Part shown: positions 44,053-53,390 of the stretch, piece after piece
How the letters are laid out: every line of letters begins with the position of its first letter
How positions within the stretch are numbered: position 1 is the stretch's first letter
NCBI GenBank assembly: GCA_022361195.1
Contig: JAKSBJ010000223.1
Location: 1 to 64,000 of the forward strand
Direction of reading: 5' to 3'
Source of the DNA: Flavobacteriales bacterium
GTDB lineage: Bacteria > Bacteroidota > Bacteroidia > Flavobacteriales_D > Crocinitomicaceae
Length of the DNA: 64,000 bases
Position numbers and translations under genes: made by a program
The notes under the pieces: generated by a model
What the model was told of the DNA's origin: nothing
Databases searched by the model: none
Seen by the model: only the letters and a program-made list of their open reading frames with translations

Positions 44053-44778
44053 ATGCAGGATTTGAAAAAATACGATTTTGTAGCAGGAGAAGTTTTGCTC
44101 GTTAACAAACCTTTGCACTGGACTTCCTTTGATGTGGTGAATAAACTCAGGTACACCATTAAACACCGTCTTGGATTAAAGAAAATTAAGGTTGGACATG
44201 CCGGAACACTAGATCCTTTGGCAGATGGTCTTTTGATCATTTGTACAGGAAAAAAAACGAAGGAAATTGAGGGGTTTATGGGACTTACCAAAGTTTATTC
44301 TGGAACCATTACTTTAGGGGCCACTACTCCTTCCTACGATTTAGAAACGGAAATTGATCAAACCTTTTCTATCGATTCACTTACCGAAGAACAAGTTCAG
44401 AAAGCAGCACAAGAAATGGTTGGTGAAATGGATCAATATCCGCCCATATTTTCAGCTAAAAAAGTTGCGGGTAAAAAAGCTTATGATTTTGCCCGAAAGG
44501 GGCAGGAAGTAGAACTCAAGCCCAAACGAATCACCATTAACCAATTTGATTTACCCCAAATTAAGCTTCCAGAAGCTAATTTTATTATTGAATGCTCCAA
44601 AGGAACCTATATCCGAAGCATTGCGCATGATTTGGGGAAATCCCTGAATAACGGTGGACATTTATCCGCCTTGAGAAGGGAGAAAATTGGCGAATTTTCG
44701 TTAGCAGAAGCCCGTTCATTGGAAGAATGGATTGAGCTGATTCAAACCTCTGACCACATTAAAATTCCAGTCAATTAA
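44053..44778 (+). CDS. truB: tRNA pseudouridine(55) synthase
   Basis: A 241-residue enzyme that makes pseudouridine 55 in the T loop of tRNA. The catalytic Asp is D54 in GHAGTLDPLADGLL. VYSGTITLGATTPSYDLE and the later YPPIFSAKKVAGKKAY and CSKGTYIRSIAHDLG motifs are complete. The C-terminal PUA-like part is reduced, as is usual in Bacteroidota. The start codon directly abuts the uppP stop, implying translational coupling. Confidence 0.95.
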   Translation: MQDLKKYDFVAGEVLLVNKPLHWTSFDVVNKLRYTIKHRLGLKKIKVGHAGTLDPLADGLLIICTGKKTKEIEGFMGLTKVYSGTITLGATTPSYDLETEIDQTFSIDSLTEEQVQKAAQEMVGEMDQYPPIFSAKKVAGKKAYDFARKGQEVELKPKRITINQFDLPQIKLPEANFIIECSKGTYIRSIAHDLGKSLNNGGHLSALRREKIGEFSLAEARSLEEWIELIQTSDHIKIPVN

Positions 44779-44811
44779 GATAATTTAATGCCGTTTGTTC
44801 GCTACGACTGC

Positions 44812-44819
44812 TATCTTTG
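44812..44819 (+). promoter_or_regulatory. Putative promoter -7 box of the polyprenyl synthase
   Basis: TATCTTTG followed by C ends 6 bp before the ATG at 44826, so the mRNA should be leaderless or nearly so. The in-frame TTG at 44817 lies inside this box and is rejected as a start. Confidence 0.5.
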
Positions 44820-44825
44820 CATACA

Positions 44826-45803
44826 ATGGTCTCCGTTAGCGATATAAAAGCCAACGTATCTGATGAAATGAAAATCTTTGAAGAGAAATTCAAAGATTCC
44901 ATGAAATCAGAAGTAGCTCTCTTGGATAAAATCACCCACTATATTATCAAGAGAAAAGGGAAGCAGATGCGCCCAATGTTTGTCTTTTTAACAGCCAAAA
45001 GCATTCATAATAAGGTAGAGGAAGAAACTTATATTGCAGCTTCTTTAATTGAACTTTTACATACCGCTACATTGGTTCACGATGATGTGGTAGATGATGC
45101 TAACGAACGCAGAGGATTCTTTTCTGTAAATGCACTTTGGAAGAATAAAATTGCCGTTTTAGTTGGTGATTATCTGCTTTCACAAGGGTTATTGCTTTCT
45201 GTAAACAACAATCAGCACAAGCTTTTGCAAATTGTTTCTAATGCCGTTAAGGAGATGTCCGAAGGAGAGTTATTGCAAATTGAAAAAGCCCGAAAACTAG
45301 ACATCACCAAAGAGGTTTATTTTGAAATAATCCGTCAAAAAACAGCTTCCTTAATTTCATCTTGTTGTGCTGCAGGAGCAGCCTCGGTTACAGATGATTC
45401 AGAGACCATTGAGACCTATAAGCGCTTTGGAGAACTAGTGGGTATCGCTTTCCAAATTAAAGACGATATTTTTGATTACGGCAGTTCAGAAAAAATAGGT
45501 AAGCCAACCGGAAATGACATCCGAGAACGTAAAATGACATTGCCACTGATTCATGCTTTACAAACAGCCAGTAAAGAAGTAAAACATGAACTAATCAATA
45601 TTGTCAAAAATCATAACGAAGAGCCTAAAAAGATTAAAAAAGCCATTCAGCTCGTTATTGATTCCGGTGGAGTTCAATATGCTCAGGAAGAAATGCTGAA
45701 AATAAAAGATCAGGCTCTGGAACTCATCAAAGATTTTCCTGAAAATGATGCTAAAAAAGCATTAATTGGATTAGTAGAATATACCGTTTACCGTGAAAAA
45801 TAG
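44826..45803 (+). CDS. Polyprenyl diphosphate synthase
   Basis: A 325-residue trans-prenyl transferase that extends farnesyl diphosphate with isopentenyl units, most likely for the menaquinone side chain. First Asp-rich motif DDVVD at 86-90, second DDIFD in FQIKDDIFDYG. GKQMRPMFV supplies the Lys-Arg diphosphate site. Small residues before the first Asp motif indicate a long-chain product. The gene has its own -7 box, and the stop is 4 bp from the ATG of the YwqK-type lipoprotein. Confidence 0.92.
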   Translation: MVSVSDIKANVSDEMKIFEEKFKDSMKSEVALLDKITHYIIKRKGKQMRPMFVFLTAKSIHNKVEEETYIAASLIELLHTATLVHDDVVDDANERRGFFSVNALWKNKIAVLVGDYLLSQGLLLSVNNNQHKLLQIVSNAVKEMSEGELLQIEKARKLDITKEVYFEIIRQKTASLISSCCAAGAASVTDDSETIETYKRFGELVGIAFQIKDDIFDYGSSEKIGKPTGNDIRERKMTLPLIHALQTASKEVKHELINIVKNHNEEPKKIKKAIQLVIDSGGVQYAQEEMLKIKDQALELIKDFPENDAKKALIGLVEYTVYREK

Positions 45804-45807
45804 AAAA

Positions 45808-46263
45808 ATGAAACTTTTTTTGATCAGTCTTTGTTCCACCTTACTTTTCTTTTCTTGTGAATCTAAAGAAGAGACCAACGAAGGAGGTGCAATCATTGAA
45901 ACCTCTTTTGAGGCAGACAGTACAGAAAATACTGAAGAAATCACCCAAAATGAGAATCAAAATGCCACATTGGAAGTTGTTCCTGGCGGTGACCACCGTG
46001 AATACCATCCTAATGGAGAATTGAAAATTGAGGGACAATACGATGATAATGGCTTGCGAACCGGACTTTGGATTTCCTATTATGACACCGGAATAAAATG
46101 GAGTGAATCTTACTATGTTGCCGGTAAAAAAGATGGGCATAACCTCAGTTTTTTTCCTAACGGAAAGGTTCGTTATTTGGGTGAATACAATGATGATCAA
46201 AAAATTGGAGAATGGAAGTTTTACGATGAAGAGGGTAATTTGACCCAAACCGAAAATTTCTAA
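45808..46263 (+). CDS. YwqK/MORN-repeat lipoprotein
   Basis: A 151-residue lipoprotein with lipobox FFSC (C17) followed by ESKEET, then a Glu/Thr-rich linker and three MORN-like units (residues about 70-145: REYHPNGELKIEGQYDDNG, YYDTGIKWSESYY, FFPNGKVRYLGEY). It is a short relative of the protein at 36213-37142. The ATG at 45808 is used instead of a GTG at 45793 that overlaps the previous gene. It is probably co-transcribed with the polyprenyl synthase. Function unknown. Confidence 0.82.
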   Translation: MKLFLISLCSTLLFFSCESKEETNEGGAIIETSFEADSTENTEEITQNENQNATLEVVPGGDHREYHPNGELKIEGQYDDNGLRTGLWISYYDTGIKWSESYYVAGKKDGHNLSFFPNGKVRYLGEYNDDQKIGEWKFYDEEGNLTQTENF

Positions 46264-46627
46264 TTTTTTGCCGTCTGAAAGGTGACCTTTTCACTTCTTT
46301 TCCATTCAGCTTAAACGCTCATTGGAATTTTCTTAAAAACACATTTCATCAAAAACTGCTCAAAATGTTTCTGAATTTGAAACGTTAGAAGTAACAGAAT
46401 GTCAAATTTTTATTGGGCTTCCAGTCAACTAAACACTGTTTGGGAACGTCTATAAAAAACCGAACAATCAACCATTTTGTCCGTATACGAGATTATATGG
46501 ATTAAAAAGTTGATTTTTAGTACATTTGAAAGAATGCAGCCCATTGGAAATGAGTAGAGGGGAAATTTAGTTTAAAGTGGGTGCAACCTATATTTAAATC
46601 GACGCATCAGTAGGAAGCGTCAAGACG
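46264..46627 (+). other. Intergenic region, 364 bp, with promoter and leader hairpin of the surface protein
   Basis: A short near-palindrome (AAAGGTgACCTTT, 46278-46290) may help end the previous operon. TACATTTG at 46521-46528 is a likely -7 box, giving a leader of about 93 nt. A stem GACGC / GCGTC (46601-46605 with 46617-46621) presents an AGGA sequence in its loop just before the ATG. No gene is visible. Confidence 0.45.
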
Positions 46628-49600
46628 ATGAAACATATATTATTCCTCATATTCACCCTTGGACTCACCAGTTCGGTCCTTGCCCAGAATGAAATCTGGA
46701 TGCGACCTAATATGGGACAGTGGCATGATAATGTTGAGTATCGTATTTCCATTCCGGGTGGTTTTATGTATTTGGAGAAAGGTGGATTCACCTATCAACT
46801 TTCCAATTTTGGTCATCATTACGACCATGGCCACGGTCACGATCACGATCATTCGGCAGAAGAATCGGAAGAGTATAAAGAACATGTTGTCAAAACTCAG
46901 TTTGTTGGAGCCAATCCAAGTCCGCTTTTAGAACATTCAGAAGAATCTCCATTTTATGAAAATTACCTCATCGGAAATGATCCGTCCAAATGGGTTTCAA
47001 ACTTAAGGTTGTATGAGGAAGTAGAATATTTCAATTTGTATGATGATATCGACCTTCACCTCTACCAGACAAACGGTACTTTGAAGTATGATGTTATTGT
47101 TCATCCTGGAGCTGATCCTTCTACATTTGTCGTAGAATATGAAGGACACGACAACATTAAGCTAAAAGGAGGAATCCTTTACATACAGACTTCTTTAGGA
47201 TCTATTATTGAAGGAAAACCTCAAGCCTTTCAGACAATTGGTGGAATTAAACAAAAGGTAAATTGTCAGTACAAATTAGTGGGTAATCAAATGCACTTTG
47301 TATTTCCAGAGGGTTATGATGAATCTGTTGATTTGATTATTGATCCTGAATTGTCCTTTTCAACCTTTACAGGTTCAACCGCAGATAACTGGGGAATGAC
47401 TGCTTGCCCGGATGTTGACCAAAAACTAATTGCAGCTGGAATTGTATTTGCAGCTGGATATCCGATTAGTGCTGGTGCTTATGATGGAAGTTTTGGTGGG
47501 GGACAGGTTGACATTGGTTTAACCAAATTTACTGCAGACGGAAGTGGTGTTGTTTACTCAACTTATATCGGAGGAGCCGGCACCGAAACACCGCATTCAA
47601 TCATCGTCAACGACGCCAATGAACTGTATATGCTTGGTGCAACTTCTTCTAGTAATTTCCCATTGGGGAGTTCTCCATACGACGGATCATTTGGAGGTGG
47701 AATTCCAGTTACCGTAAGTGGAATTAGCTTCCCGTCAGGTTCTGACATCTTTGTATTTAAACTCAATGCTGCAGGAACCACTCCTCTGGGAAGTACCTAC
47801 CTTGGTGGAACCAATAACGATGGTATATCTACCGGGGACAATGTAGCCTTTAATTATGGCGATATGCTGAGAGGTGAAATTATGTTAGATGATGCCTCAA
47901 ATGTATATATCACCTCCGTTTCAAACTCTTCAAACTTTCCTGTTGTGGGTGGATTTGATGCCACATTGGGAGGTCCACAAGATGCAATTGTTGCAAAACT
48001 TAACAGTGGATTATCCGCCTTGCTCTGGAGTACTTATTTAGGAGGTACAGGCTTAGAGTCTGGTAACTCAGTTCAATTAGCCTCTAACGGAGATATTTTT
48101 GTAGGTGGAGGTACAACCAGTTCTAACTTACCTAACACCAGTGGACAGGTAAACCCTTCGTTCATGGGTGGAATAACGGACGGTTATGTATATCGTTTTT
48201 CAGCTCCTACTTACGGTTCACCAATTGGAACTTATGTCGGAACCTCGGACTATGACCAAACTTATTTTGTTCAGCTAGACATTGACGATTATGTTTACCT
48301 CTACGGACAAACTCGAGGAACTTACCCAATTAGTGGTGGGCCATACAATAATCCTAACAGTGGGCAATTCCTACACAAAATGAGTAATGACCTTTCTTCT
48401 ACGGAATGGTCATCCAGCTTTGGAGCCAGTTCTGGAAACGAAGAGCTTTCTCCCACTGCTTTCTTAGTAAGTGATTGTTTTGAAATTTATATTGCAGGAT
48501 GGGGAGGAAACACCAATTCATCTAACTCTTCGGCTGTCAATAGCTCTTCAAGTGGAATGCCAATTACGGCTGACGCTTACCAATCTACGACAACAGGTAA
48601 CAATTTTTATTTGGCGGTATTCACTGCCGATATGGATGATATAAAATACTCAACCTATATGGGAAGTACTACTTCCAATGACCATGTAGATGGAGGAACA
48701 AGTCGATTTGACAAACAGGGAGGAGTTTACCATGCCGTGTGTGCTGCTTGTGGAGGAGGAGCTTTCCCTACTACACCTGGAGTTTATTCTGAAACTAACG
48801 GAAGTGCAAATTGTAATATGGCTGGTTTCTTGTTTGAATTGTCAAAAATTGAAGCTACGCTGGGAGTTGCATCACCTGTAGTATGTATTCCGGACCCAGT
48901 AATATTTGATAACGACTCTGAAAATGGAAATGCCTATTTCTGGGATTTTGGCGATGGAAGTGGAACTTCAACCGCCTTTGAACCTACTTATTATTACACC
49001 GAACCAGGTGACTATACGGTTATGCTGATTGTTTCGGACACAAGTGGTTGTTACGAGCCTGATACAGCTTATATTGATGTTACTATCGAGCTAGCTGAAG
49101 CTGAGGCCGGAGCTTTAACAGATACTATTTGCCCGGGTGATGCCGTTGAATTATGGGCCATTGGAGGTTCATCTTACTCTTGGGGGCCAGCAGATGTTTT
49201 GGACGATCCTACATCTGCCAATCCGGTAGCCGTTATTTACGAGGAAACCACATTTACGGTGAATGTAGAGAGCGAATGTGGAACCAGTGTTGTAGAAGTT
49301 ACGGTTTATGTATTTGATGCCAGTGGTGAAGCCTTTGGCGATACAGCCATTTGTGTGGGAGGAAGTGCAGATCTCTTAGCTACAGGAGGAGAAAGTTATT
49401 CCTGGAATCCGCCTGAAAGTCTCGACGATCCAACCAGTCCTAATCCGGTTGCCAGTCCTCCATTAACAACTTATTACGATGTTACTATCACCACTTCGGA
49501 TGGATGTATCATCAAAGACACAATTCGCGTTTGGGTAGATCAAGATATTCCTTACCCTTCTTTGATTGATGAAATAACAATTTGTAAAGGAGATAACATT

Positions 49601-50500
49601 CAAGTTACCGCAGGAGGAGCAACCGATTATTTATGGAGTCCAGATTATAATATAAGTGATGTCACGGCCTACAATCCGACTATTTGGCCTCAAGTGGACA
49701 CTTCCTATTCGGTGATCTTTTCCAATGCTTGTGGATCGTCTTATGATACATTAGATGTTTATGTCATCGATCTTCAAGCAACTGTATCGAACGACACAAC
49801 TATTTGTCCGGGAACAGCTGCTACTTTATGGGCTAGCGGAGGGCTTTATTACTCTTGGTCACCAAGTGGTAACCTCAGTGCACCAAAAGATTCTATAACG
49901 GAGGCTCGTCCTTGGACATTTACAACCTATACGGTTATTGTAACGGATGAATATGGATGTACGGATGAGGAATCGGTGAATGTATTTACCTATGACTTAC
50001 CAGAAATTAAAGTTTCTCCTAATGTATATGCAATTCAAGGGGACACGGTTCAAATTTGGGCTGAAGGAACAGGAATTATTAGCTGGGATCCTCCATACAA
50101 TATAAGTTGCATTAAATGTGATGAGCCGTACGTTTGGCCTGAATATGAACAAACCTATACAGCTACCGTTACTGATGAAAATGGCTGCAAAGTTTCAGCT
50201 CCGGTTACAGTTTTGTTTGATCCTTTGATTTATGTTCCAAATGCCTTTACACCAAATGGAGATTCACACAACCACTTCTTTAAGGCCATTGCAAGTAATA
50301 TAAATGAATTTGAAATGCTGATTTTTAACCGTTGGGGAGAAATTGTTTGGCAAGCCGATGATTTAGATGACCAATGGGATGGTACAATCAACTTAACAGG
50401 TGTTCTTGCTCCTGATGATGTCTATGTTTGGCAAATTCAATACCAAGACCTCAAAGGAAACAAAGAGGAACTAAGAGGACATGTGGTTCTATTAAAATAA
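46628..50500 (+). CDS. Large T9SS type-B surface protein (DUF7948, SBBP repeats, PKD and Ig-like domains)
   Basis: A 1290-residue secreted protein. The signal peptide ends at LAQ (20). A DUF7948-like domain (about 21-245) contains a His-rich patch with seven His at 63-75. Beta-propeller-like SBBP repeats (about 250-750, for example YSTYIGGAGTE and LWSTYLGGTGLES) follow. A PKD domain (WDFGDGSG, about 765-845) and five Ig-like repeats of about 80 residues (each beginning near TICPG or TICKG and ending with a TYT or YDV strand) come next. The type-B sorting domain starts at VPNAFTPNGDSHNHFF. It is likely a long adhesin or structural surface fibre. No PorP-like partner is adjacent. Confidence 0.9.
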   Translation: MKHILFLIFTLGLTSSVLAQNEIWMRPNMGQWHDNVEYRISIPGGFMYLEKGGFTYQLSNFGHHYDHGHGHDHDHSAEESEEYKEHVVKTQFVGANPSPLLEHSEESPFYENYLIGNDPSKWVSNLRLYEEVEYFNLYDDIDLHLYQTNGTLKYDVIVHPGADPSTFVVEYEGHDNIKLKGGILYIQTSLGSIIEGKPQAFQTIGGIKQKVNCQYKLVGNQMHFVFPEGYDESVDLIIDPELSFSTFTGSTADNWGMTACPDVDQKLIAAGIVFAAGYPISAGAYDGSFGGGQVDIGLTKFTADGSGVVYSTYIGGAGTETPHSIIVNDANELYMLGATSSSNFPLGSSPYDGSFGGGIPVTVSGISFPSGSDIFVFKLNAAGTTPLGSTYLGGTNNDGISTGDNVAFNYGDMLRGEIMLDDASNVYITSVSNSSNFPVVGGFDATLGGPQDAIVAKLNSGLSALLWSTYLGGTGLESGNSVQLASNGDIFVGGGTTSSNLPNTSGQVNPSFMGGITDGYVYRFSAPTYGSPIGTYVGTSDYDQTYFVQLDIDDYVYLYGQTRGTYPISGGPYNNPNSGQFLHKMSNDLSSTEWSSSFGASSGNEELSPTAFLVSDCFEIYIAGWGGNTNSSNSSAVNSSSSGMPITADAYQSTTTGNNFYLAVFTADMDDIKYSTYMGSTTSNDHVDGGTSRFDKQGGVYHAVCAACGGGAFPTTPGVYSETNGSANCNMAGFLFELSKIEATLGVASPVVCIPDPVIFDNDSENGNAYFWDFGDGSGTSTAFEPTYYYTEPGDYTVMLIVSDTSGCYEPDTAYIDVTIELAEAEAGALTDTICPGDAVELWAIGGSSYSWGPADVLDDPTSANPVAVIYEETTFTVNVESECGTSVVEVTVYVFDASGEAFGDTAICVGGSADLLATGGESYSWNPPESLDDPTSPNPVASPPLTTYYDVTITTSDGCIIKDTIRVWVDQDIPYPSLIDEITICKGDNIQVTAGGATDYLWSPDYNISDVTAYNPTIWPQVDTSYSVIFSNACGSSYDTLDVYVIDLQATVSNDTTICPGTAATLWASGGLYYSWSPSGNLSAPKDSITEARPWTFTTYTVIVTDEYGCTDEESVNVFTYDLPEIKVSPNVYAIQGDTVQIWAEGTGIISWDPPYNISCIKCDEPYVWPEYEQTYTATVTDENGCKVSAPVTVLFDPLIYVPNAFTPNGDSHNHFFKAIASNINEFEMLIFNRWGEIVWQADDLDDQWDGTINLTGVLAPDDVYVWQIQYQDLKGNKEELRGHVVLLK

Positions 50501-50524
50501 CCCCATTATACAATCAGTATAAAC

Positions 50525-50558
50525 AAAAAAAGAAGGACCTATTGGTCCCTCTTCTAGT
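50525..50558 (-). terminator. Terminator of nbaC
   Basis: GGACC-TATT-GGTCC stem (50535-50548), extended by AGAA and TTCT with a small bulge. An A run on its left gives a T run on the minus strand. Confidence 0.75.
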
Positions 50559-50581
50559 ATCTTTTTGGTACGAGCCTGAAC

Positions 50582-51118
50582 TTATTCGTCCGTGAAACGT
50601 GGATCCGTTTCCATTACATGACCACAATTAGTGCAGGTTCTTAATTCTTTCGAGTTATAGAACTCTCTGAATCGAGGTTGAAAGTCTTTTTCCACGTTGG
50701 TTAAATCAAAATAAGTATCGTGCAACTTGGTATTACAATTGTCACAAAACCACATTAAACCATCTTTGTTAGAAGTTCCTTTTCGTACTCGTTCAACAAC
50801 AAGTCCAACAGAGTTTGCAGGTCGAACAGGATTGTGAGGAATCTTTGCTGGTAGCAAGAACATATCCCCTTCTTTAATCTCTACTTTACGTGCCTTTCCA
50901 TCTTCCTGAATGGTTACAACAATATCCCCTTCTAATTGATAAAATAACTCTTCCGTCTCGTTATAATGATAATCTTTTCGAGCATTTGGTCCACCCACTA
51001 TCATTACAATATAATCTCCCGATTCTGTATACAGATTCTTATTGGAAACGGGTGGTTTTAATAAATCCCGGTTATCATCAATCCACTTTTTCAAATTAAA
51101 AGGTCCTGCTATTGCCAT
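50582..51118 (-). CDS. nbaC: 3-hydroxyanthranilate 3,4-dioxygenase
   Basis: A 178-residue cupin enzyme of the kynurenine route from tryptophan. It opens the ring of 3-hydroxyanthranilate, and the product can become quinolinate for NAD. Iron ligands are in DYHYNETEELFYQLEG (His and Glu) and PHNPVRP (His). The C-terminal CDNCN and CTNCG pairs form the rubredoxin-like second metal site. The frame is open 40 codons further upstream, but homologues start at MAIAGPFNLKKW, so the ATG at 51118 is used. No other kynurenine gene is in the window. Confidence 0.94.
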   Translation of the reverse strand: MAIAGPFNLKKWIDDNRDLLKPPVSNKNLYTESGDYIVMIVGGPNARKDYHYNETEELFYQLEGDIVVTIQEDGKARKVEIKEGDMFLLPAKIPHNPVRPANSVGLVVERVRKGTSNKDGLMWFCDNCNTKLHDTYFDLTNVEKDFQPRFREFYNSKELRTCTNCGHVMETDPRFTDE

Positions 51119-51142
51119 GGCTTCATTTTTTTGGGGTAAGTT

Positions 51143-51174
51143 AATAAAAAAAGAGGGAGGCTTTCGCCTCCCTC
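51143..51174 (-). terminator. Terminator of the GEVED surface protein
   Basis: A 9-bp stem (GAGGGAGGC / GCCTCCCTC) with TTTC loop and a T run on the minus strand. It lies between the surface-protein stop and the nbaC start. Confidence 0.85.
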
Positions 51175-51197
51175 CCTTAAAAAAATGACATTCAAAA

Positions 51198-53246
51198 TTA
51201 CTTAAGAATAAGTCTGAATGTTTTTTCAGTATTCTCATTGAATACTTTCACCAAATATAATCCTGATTCTTTTCCTTCCAAAGAAATTTCAGTAACATTT
51301 GATCCATTAATTGCATTCAATTCAGAAGTAATAATACGTCCTGTTACATCCATTAACTGGTAACTGTAAACTTCATCAGAACCATTGTTTGAGATGTAAA
51401 CTAAACCTTCAGTAGGGTTAGGATAAACCGCTAGGTTATCAAATCCAACTTCATCCAATGATAAGTAGTTACAAGCACCAACAGTTACAACAACCTCTGA
51501 AGTATCGTCAGCACAAACTCCATTGGTAGCAATATATTGGTAAGTATAAGTTCCTTCAGCTCCTGCAATTACAGATGAACTAGTTAATGAAGTTCCCGAA
51601 GGATCTAACCATGTACCACCTAAATCAACTGATCCACTCAAAGCAGAAAGAAGATCAAATGGTTGGTTTTGACATACAGTCAATGCACCATCGTTTCCAG
51701 CGTTTGGAGCACCAAATACCGTAATTGTTCCAACAGCAGAGTCAGTAGAACATCCACCAACAACTACATAGTCTAAGCTATAAGTTCCGTCAGCCAATGT
51801 AGAAATGTCCATCATTGAACCAGAAACTAACAATGGATTTGCATCAAATGTCCATGTTCCGAAGTTCTCACCTGGAGTAATAACAGTGTTCATATCAACT
51901 GTTCCGTCTAATCTACAAACATCCATTGTTCCGTCAGTACTTGGAGCAGGATCACAAACGTTTACACAAACTTCGTCAATGAAAAGTCTCCATCCGTCCA
52001 ATCCACCAGCAGGAATATGCCACGCAAGGTAAACATCACCAGTGAAAGCACTTAAGTTAATTGTAGTATCCAAGTACTCTGTATTGTCATAACTGTTTAA
52101 GTACATCAAAGTATCTGTAAAGTCAGCAGGAAGACTTCCTGTAGTTGACAATAACAACTCAAAGTCGTTTGGTTCGAAAGAACTGTTAACTCTGTACCAG
52201 AAGTTTAAAACTTCATTTCCAGTCAATGTTAAGTTTGGAGAAATTAACCAGTCGTCATTCGCTCCTCCGTTAAAGTCAGTGTTGATATTAGCACACTCAT
52301 CTCCCATAAAAGGTGAGAATGTGTAATCCATATCCCATGCATCAGCATCTCCATTTTCGTTTAACACTGTCCAACAAGCTTGAGTTGTTGACTCACTGTC
52401 AAAACTCTCGCAAAATGTTTTTCCTTCGATAGCTAAACAAGGAGTGTTGAATGTAAGTGGCCCGTACCAAGCAGAAGTATCGCCAGGTCCGCAGATAGCT
52501 CTTACATAAACATCATAAATAGTGTTGTCCATTAAACTTGAGATAGTATCTGGATTATCAGTAGTTGTAAATGGAGATCCCATTCCTGGAGTAAATCCAG
52601 TTAAACCGTAATCAACTTCCCACTCAGTTTCTCCTCCACCTGCAGTCCAACTGAAGGCAGCAGAATCAACTGTCAAATAATCTAATGTTAATCCTGAAGG
52701 ACCAGGGCAGTCTGAACCACCTGAAATATCGATTGAGAAATCAATAACAGATCCCCAGCTATAAGAACCACAAGGATCAAGTGGAGCAGTTCCACCTTCC
52801 CATTGCATAACTCTCATTCTGTGTGTTCCATTCAAAGCAAATTCAGGAACTGTGAAAGAGTAAGATTGTGCATCAGTACCTCCTGAGTAAGTGTAAGAAG
52901 CTACTGATTCACCTGGTTCAAATGACATACTTCCGTCAAAATCGATCCAGATTTCACATACGTTAGCATAAGTTCCACCACAAGTACCCCATGTTACATC
53001 AATGTCATAAGTGTTACCTGCAATAACGTCAGCTACTTGAGCAGTTTGATCTTCAACTCCGGTGATTCCACCACCACCACCTCCGGCACATCCGGTGTAG
53101 CTAATGTTTGTCGTCTCTCCGGTAAGATCTACCGCTTCTGTGTTCGTATCAAATGTACTTGTTGGTCCACCTCCGGTGCAATATTGCCCGTATGAAGTAG
53201 CCCCCAAGAACAAAAGACCGAACGTCTTGAGTAAATTTTTCTTCAT
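51198..53246 (-). CDS. T9SS type-A secreted protein with GEVED, FnIII and jelly-roll domains
   Basis: A 682-residue secreted protein. A signal peptide (about residues 1-20) is followed by a GEVED domain (about 70-175, with WIDFDGSMSFEPGE), an FnIII domain (about 180-270) and a choice-of-anchor J/MAM-like jelly roll (about 270-430, CFNC-type start CESFDSEST). Two Ig-like segments follow. The last 78 residues are a type-A sorting domain (VYPNPTEGLVYIS, DVTGRII, GLYLVKV). Type-A domains are cut off as the protein is linked to surface lipopolysaccharide. Its promoter shares an 18-bp element with that of the next gene upstream. Confidence 0.9.
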   Translation of the reverse strand: MKKNLLKTFGLLFLGATSYGQYCTGGGPTSTFDTNTEAVDLTGETTNISYTGCAGGGGGGITGVEDQTAQVADVIAGNTYDIDVTWGTCGGTYANVCEIWIDFDGSMSFEPGESVASYTYSGGTDAQSYSFTVPEFALNGTHRMRVMQWEGGTAPLDPCGSYSWGSVIDFSIDISGGSDCPGPSGLTLDYLTVDSAAFSWTAGGGETEWEVDYGLTGFTPGMGSPFTTTDNPDTISSLMDNTIYDVYVRAICGPGDTSAWYGPLTFNTPCLAIEGKTFCESFDSESTTQACWTVLNENGDADAWDMDYTFSPFMGDECANINTDFNGGANDDWLISPNLTLTGNEVLNFWYRVNSSFEPNDFELLLSTTGSLPADFTDTLMYLNSYDNTEYLDTTINLSAFTGDVYLAWHIPAGGLDGWRLFIDEVCVNVCDPAPSTDGTMDVCRLDGTVDMNTVITPGENFGTWTFDANPLLVSGSMMDISTLADGTYSLDYVVVGGCSTDSAVGTITVFGAPNAGNDGALTVCQNQPFDLLSALSGSVDLGGTWLDPSGTSLTSSSVIAGAEGTYTYQYIATNGVCADDTSEVVVTVGACNYLSLDEVGFDNLAVYPNPTEGLVYISNNGSDEVYSYQLMDVTGRIITSELNAINGSNVTEISLEGKESGLYLVKVFNENTEKTFRLILK

Positions 53247-53297
53247 TTCTCTGTGTTTTTTTTTAAACTATGGATTAATAAATTGTTAAAATCAAAT

Positions 53298-53327
53298 CAA
53301 AACTAGACTGAATAATTTAAACAACAA
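53298..53327 (-). promoter_or_regulatory. Promoter of the GEVED surface protein
   Basis: On the minus strand TTG (53327-53325), 19 bp, then TAGTTTTG (53305-53298). The predicted leader is about 45 nt. Confidence 0.6.
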
Positions 53328-53366
53328 TCAATAATTCGATGAACTGCATTTTTTAATCGACATATG

Positions 53367-53384
53367 ATACTGATCGGTATATAA
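53367..53384. promoter_or_regulatory. Shared T9SS-gene promoter element, copy 1
   Basis: ATACTGATCGGTATATAA contains the inverted repeat ATAC-N6-GTAT. It lies 62 bp upstream of the -7 box. A copy with 16 of 18 identical bases lies at 56092-56109, at the same distance from the -7 box of the neighbouring T9SS type-A gene. Confidence 0.6.
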
Positions 53385-53390
53385 AAAAAT

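Noticed and set aside
48900-50220. DNA repeats in the giant surface protein
   Set aside because: The five Ig-like units are similar at protein level only. The nucleotide copies have diverged, so this is not a DNA repeat array or recombination cassette.
51119-51238. 40-residue N-terminal extension of 3-hydroxyanthranilate dioxygenase
   Set aside because: It runs through the terminator hairpin of the neighbouring gene, and homologues start at MAIAGPFNLKKW.
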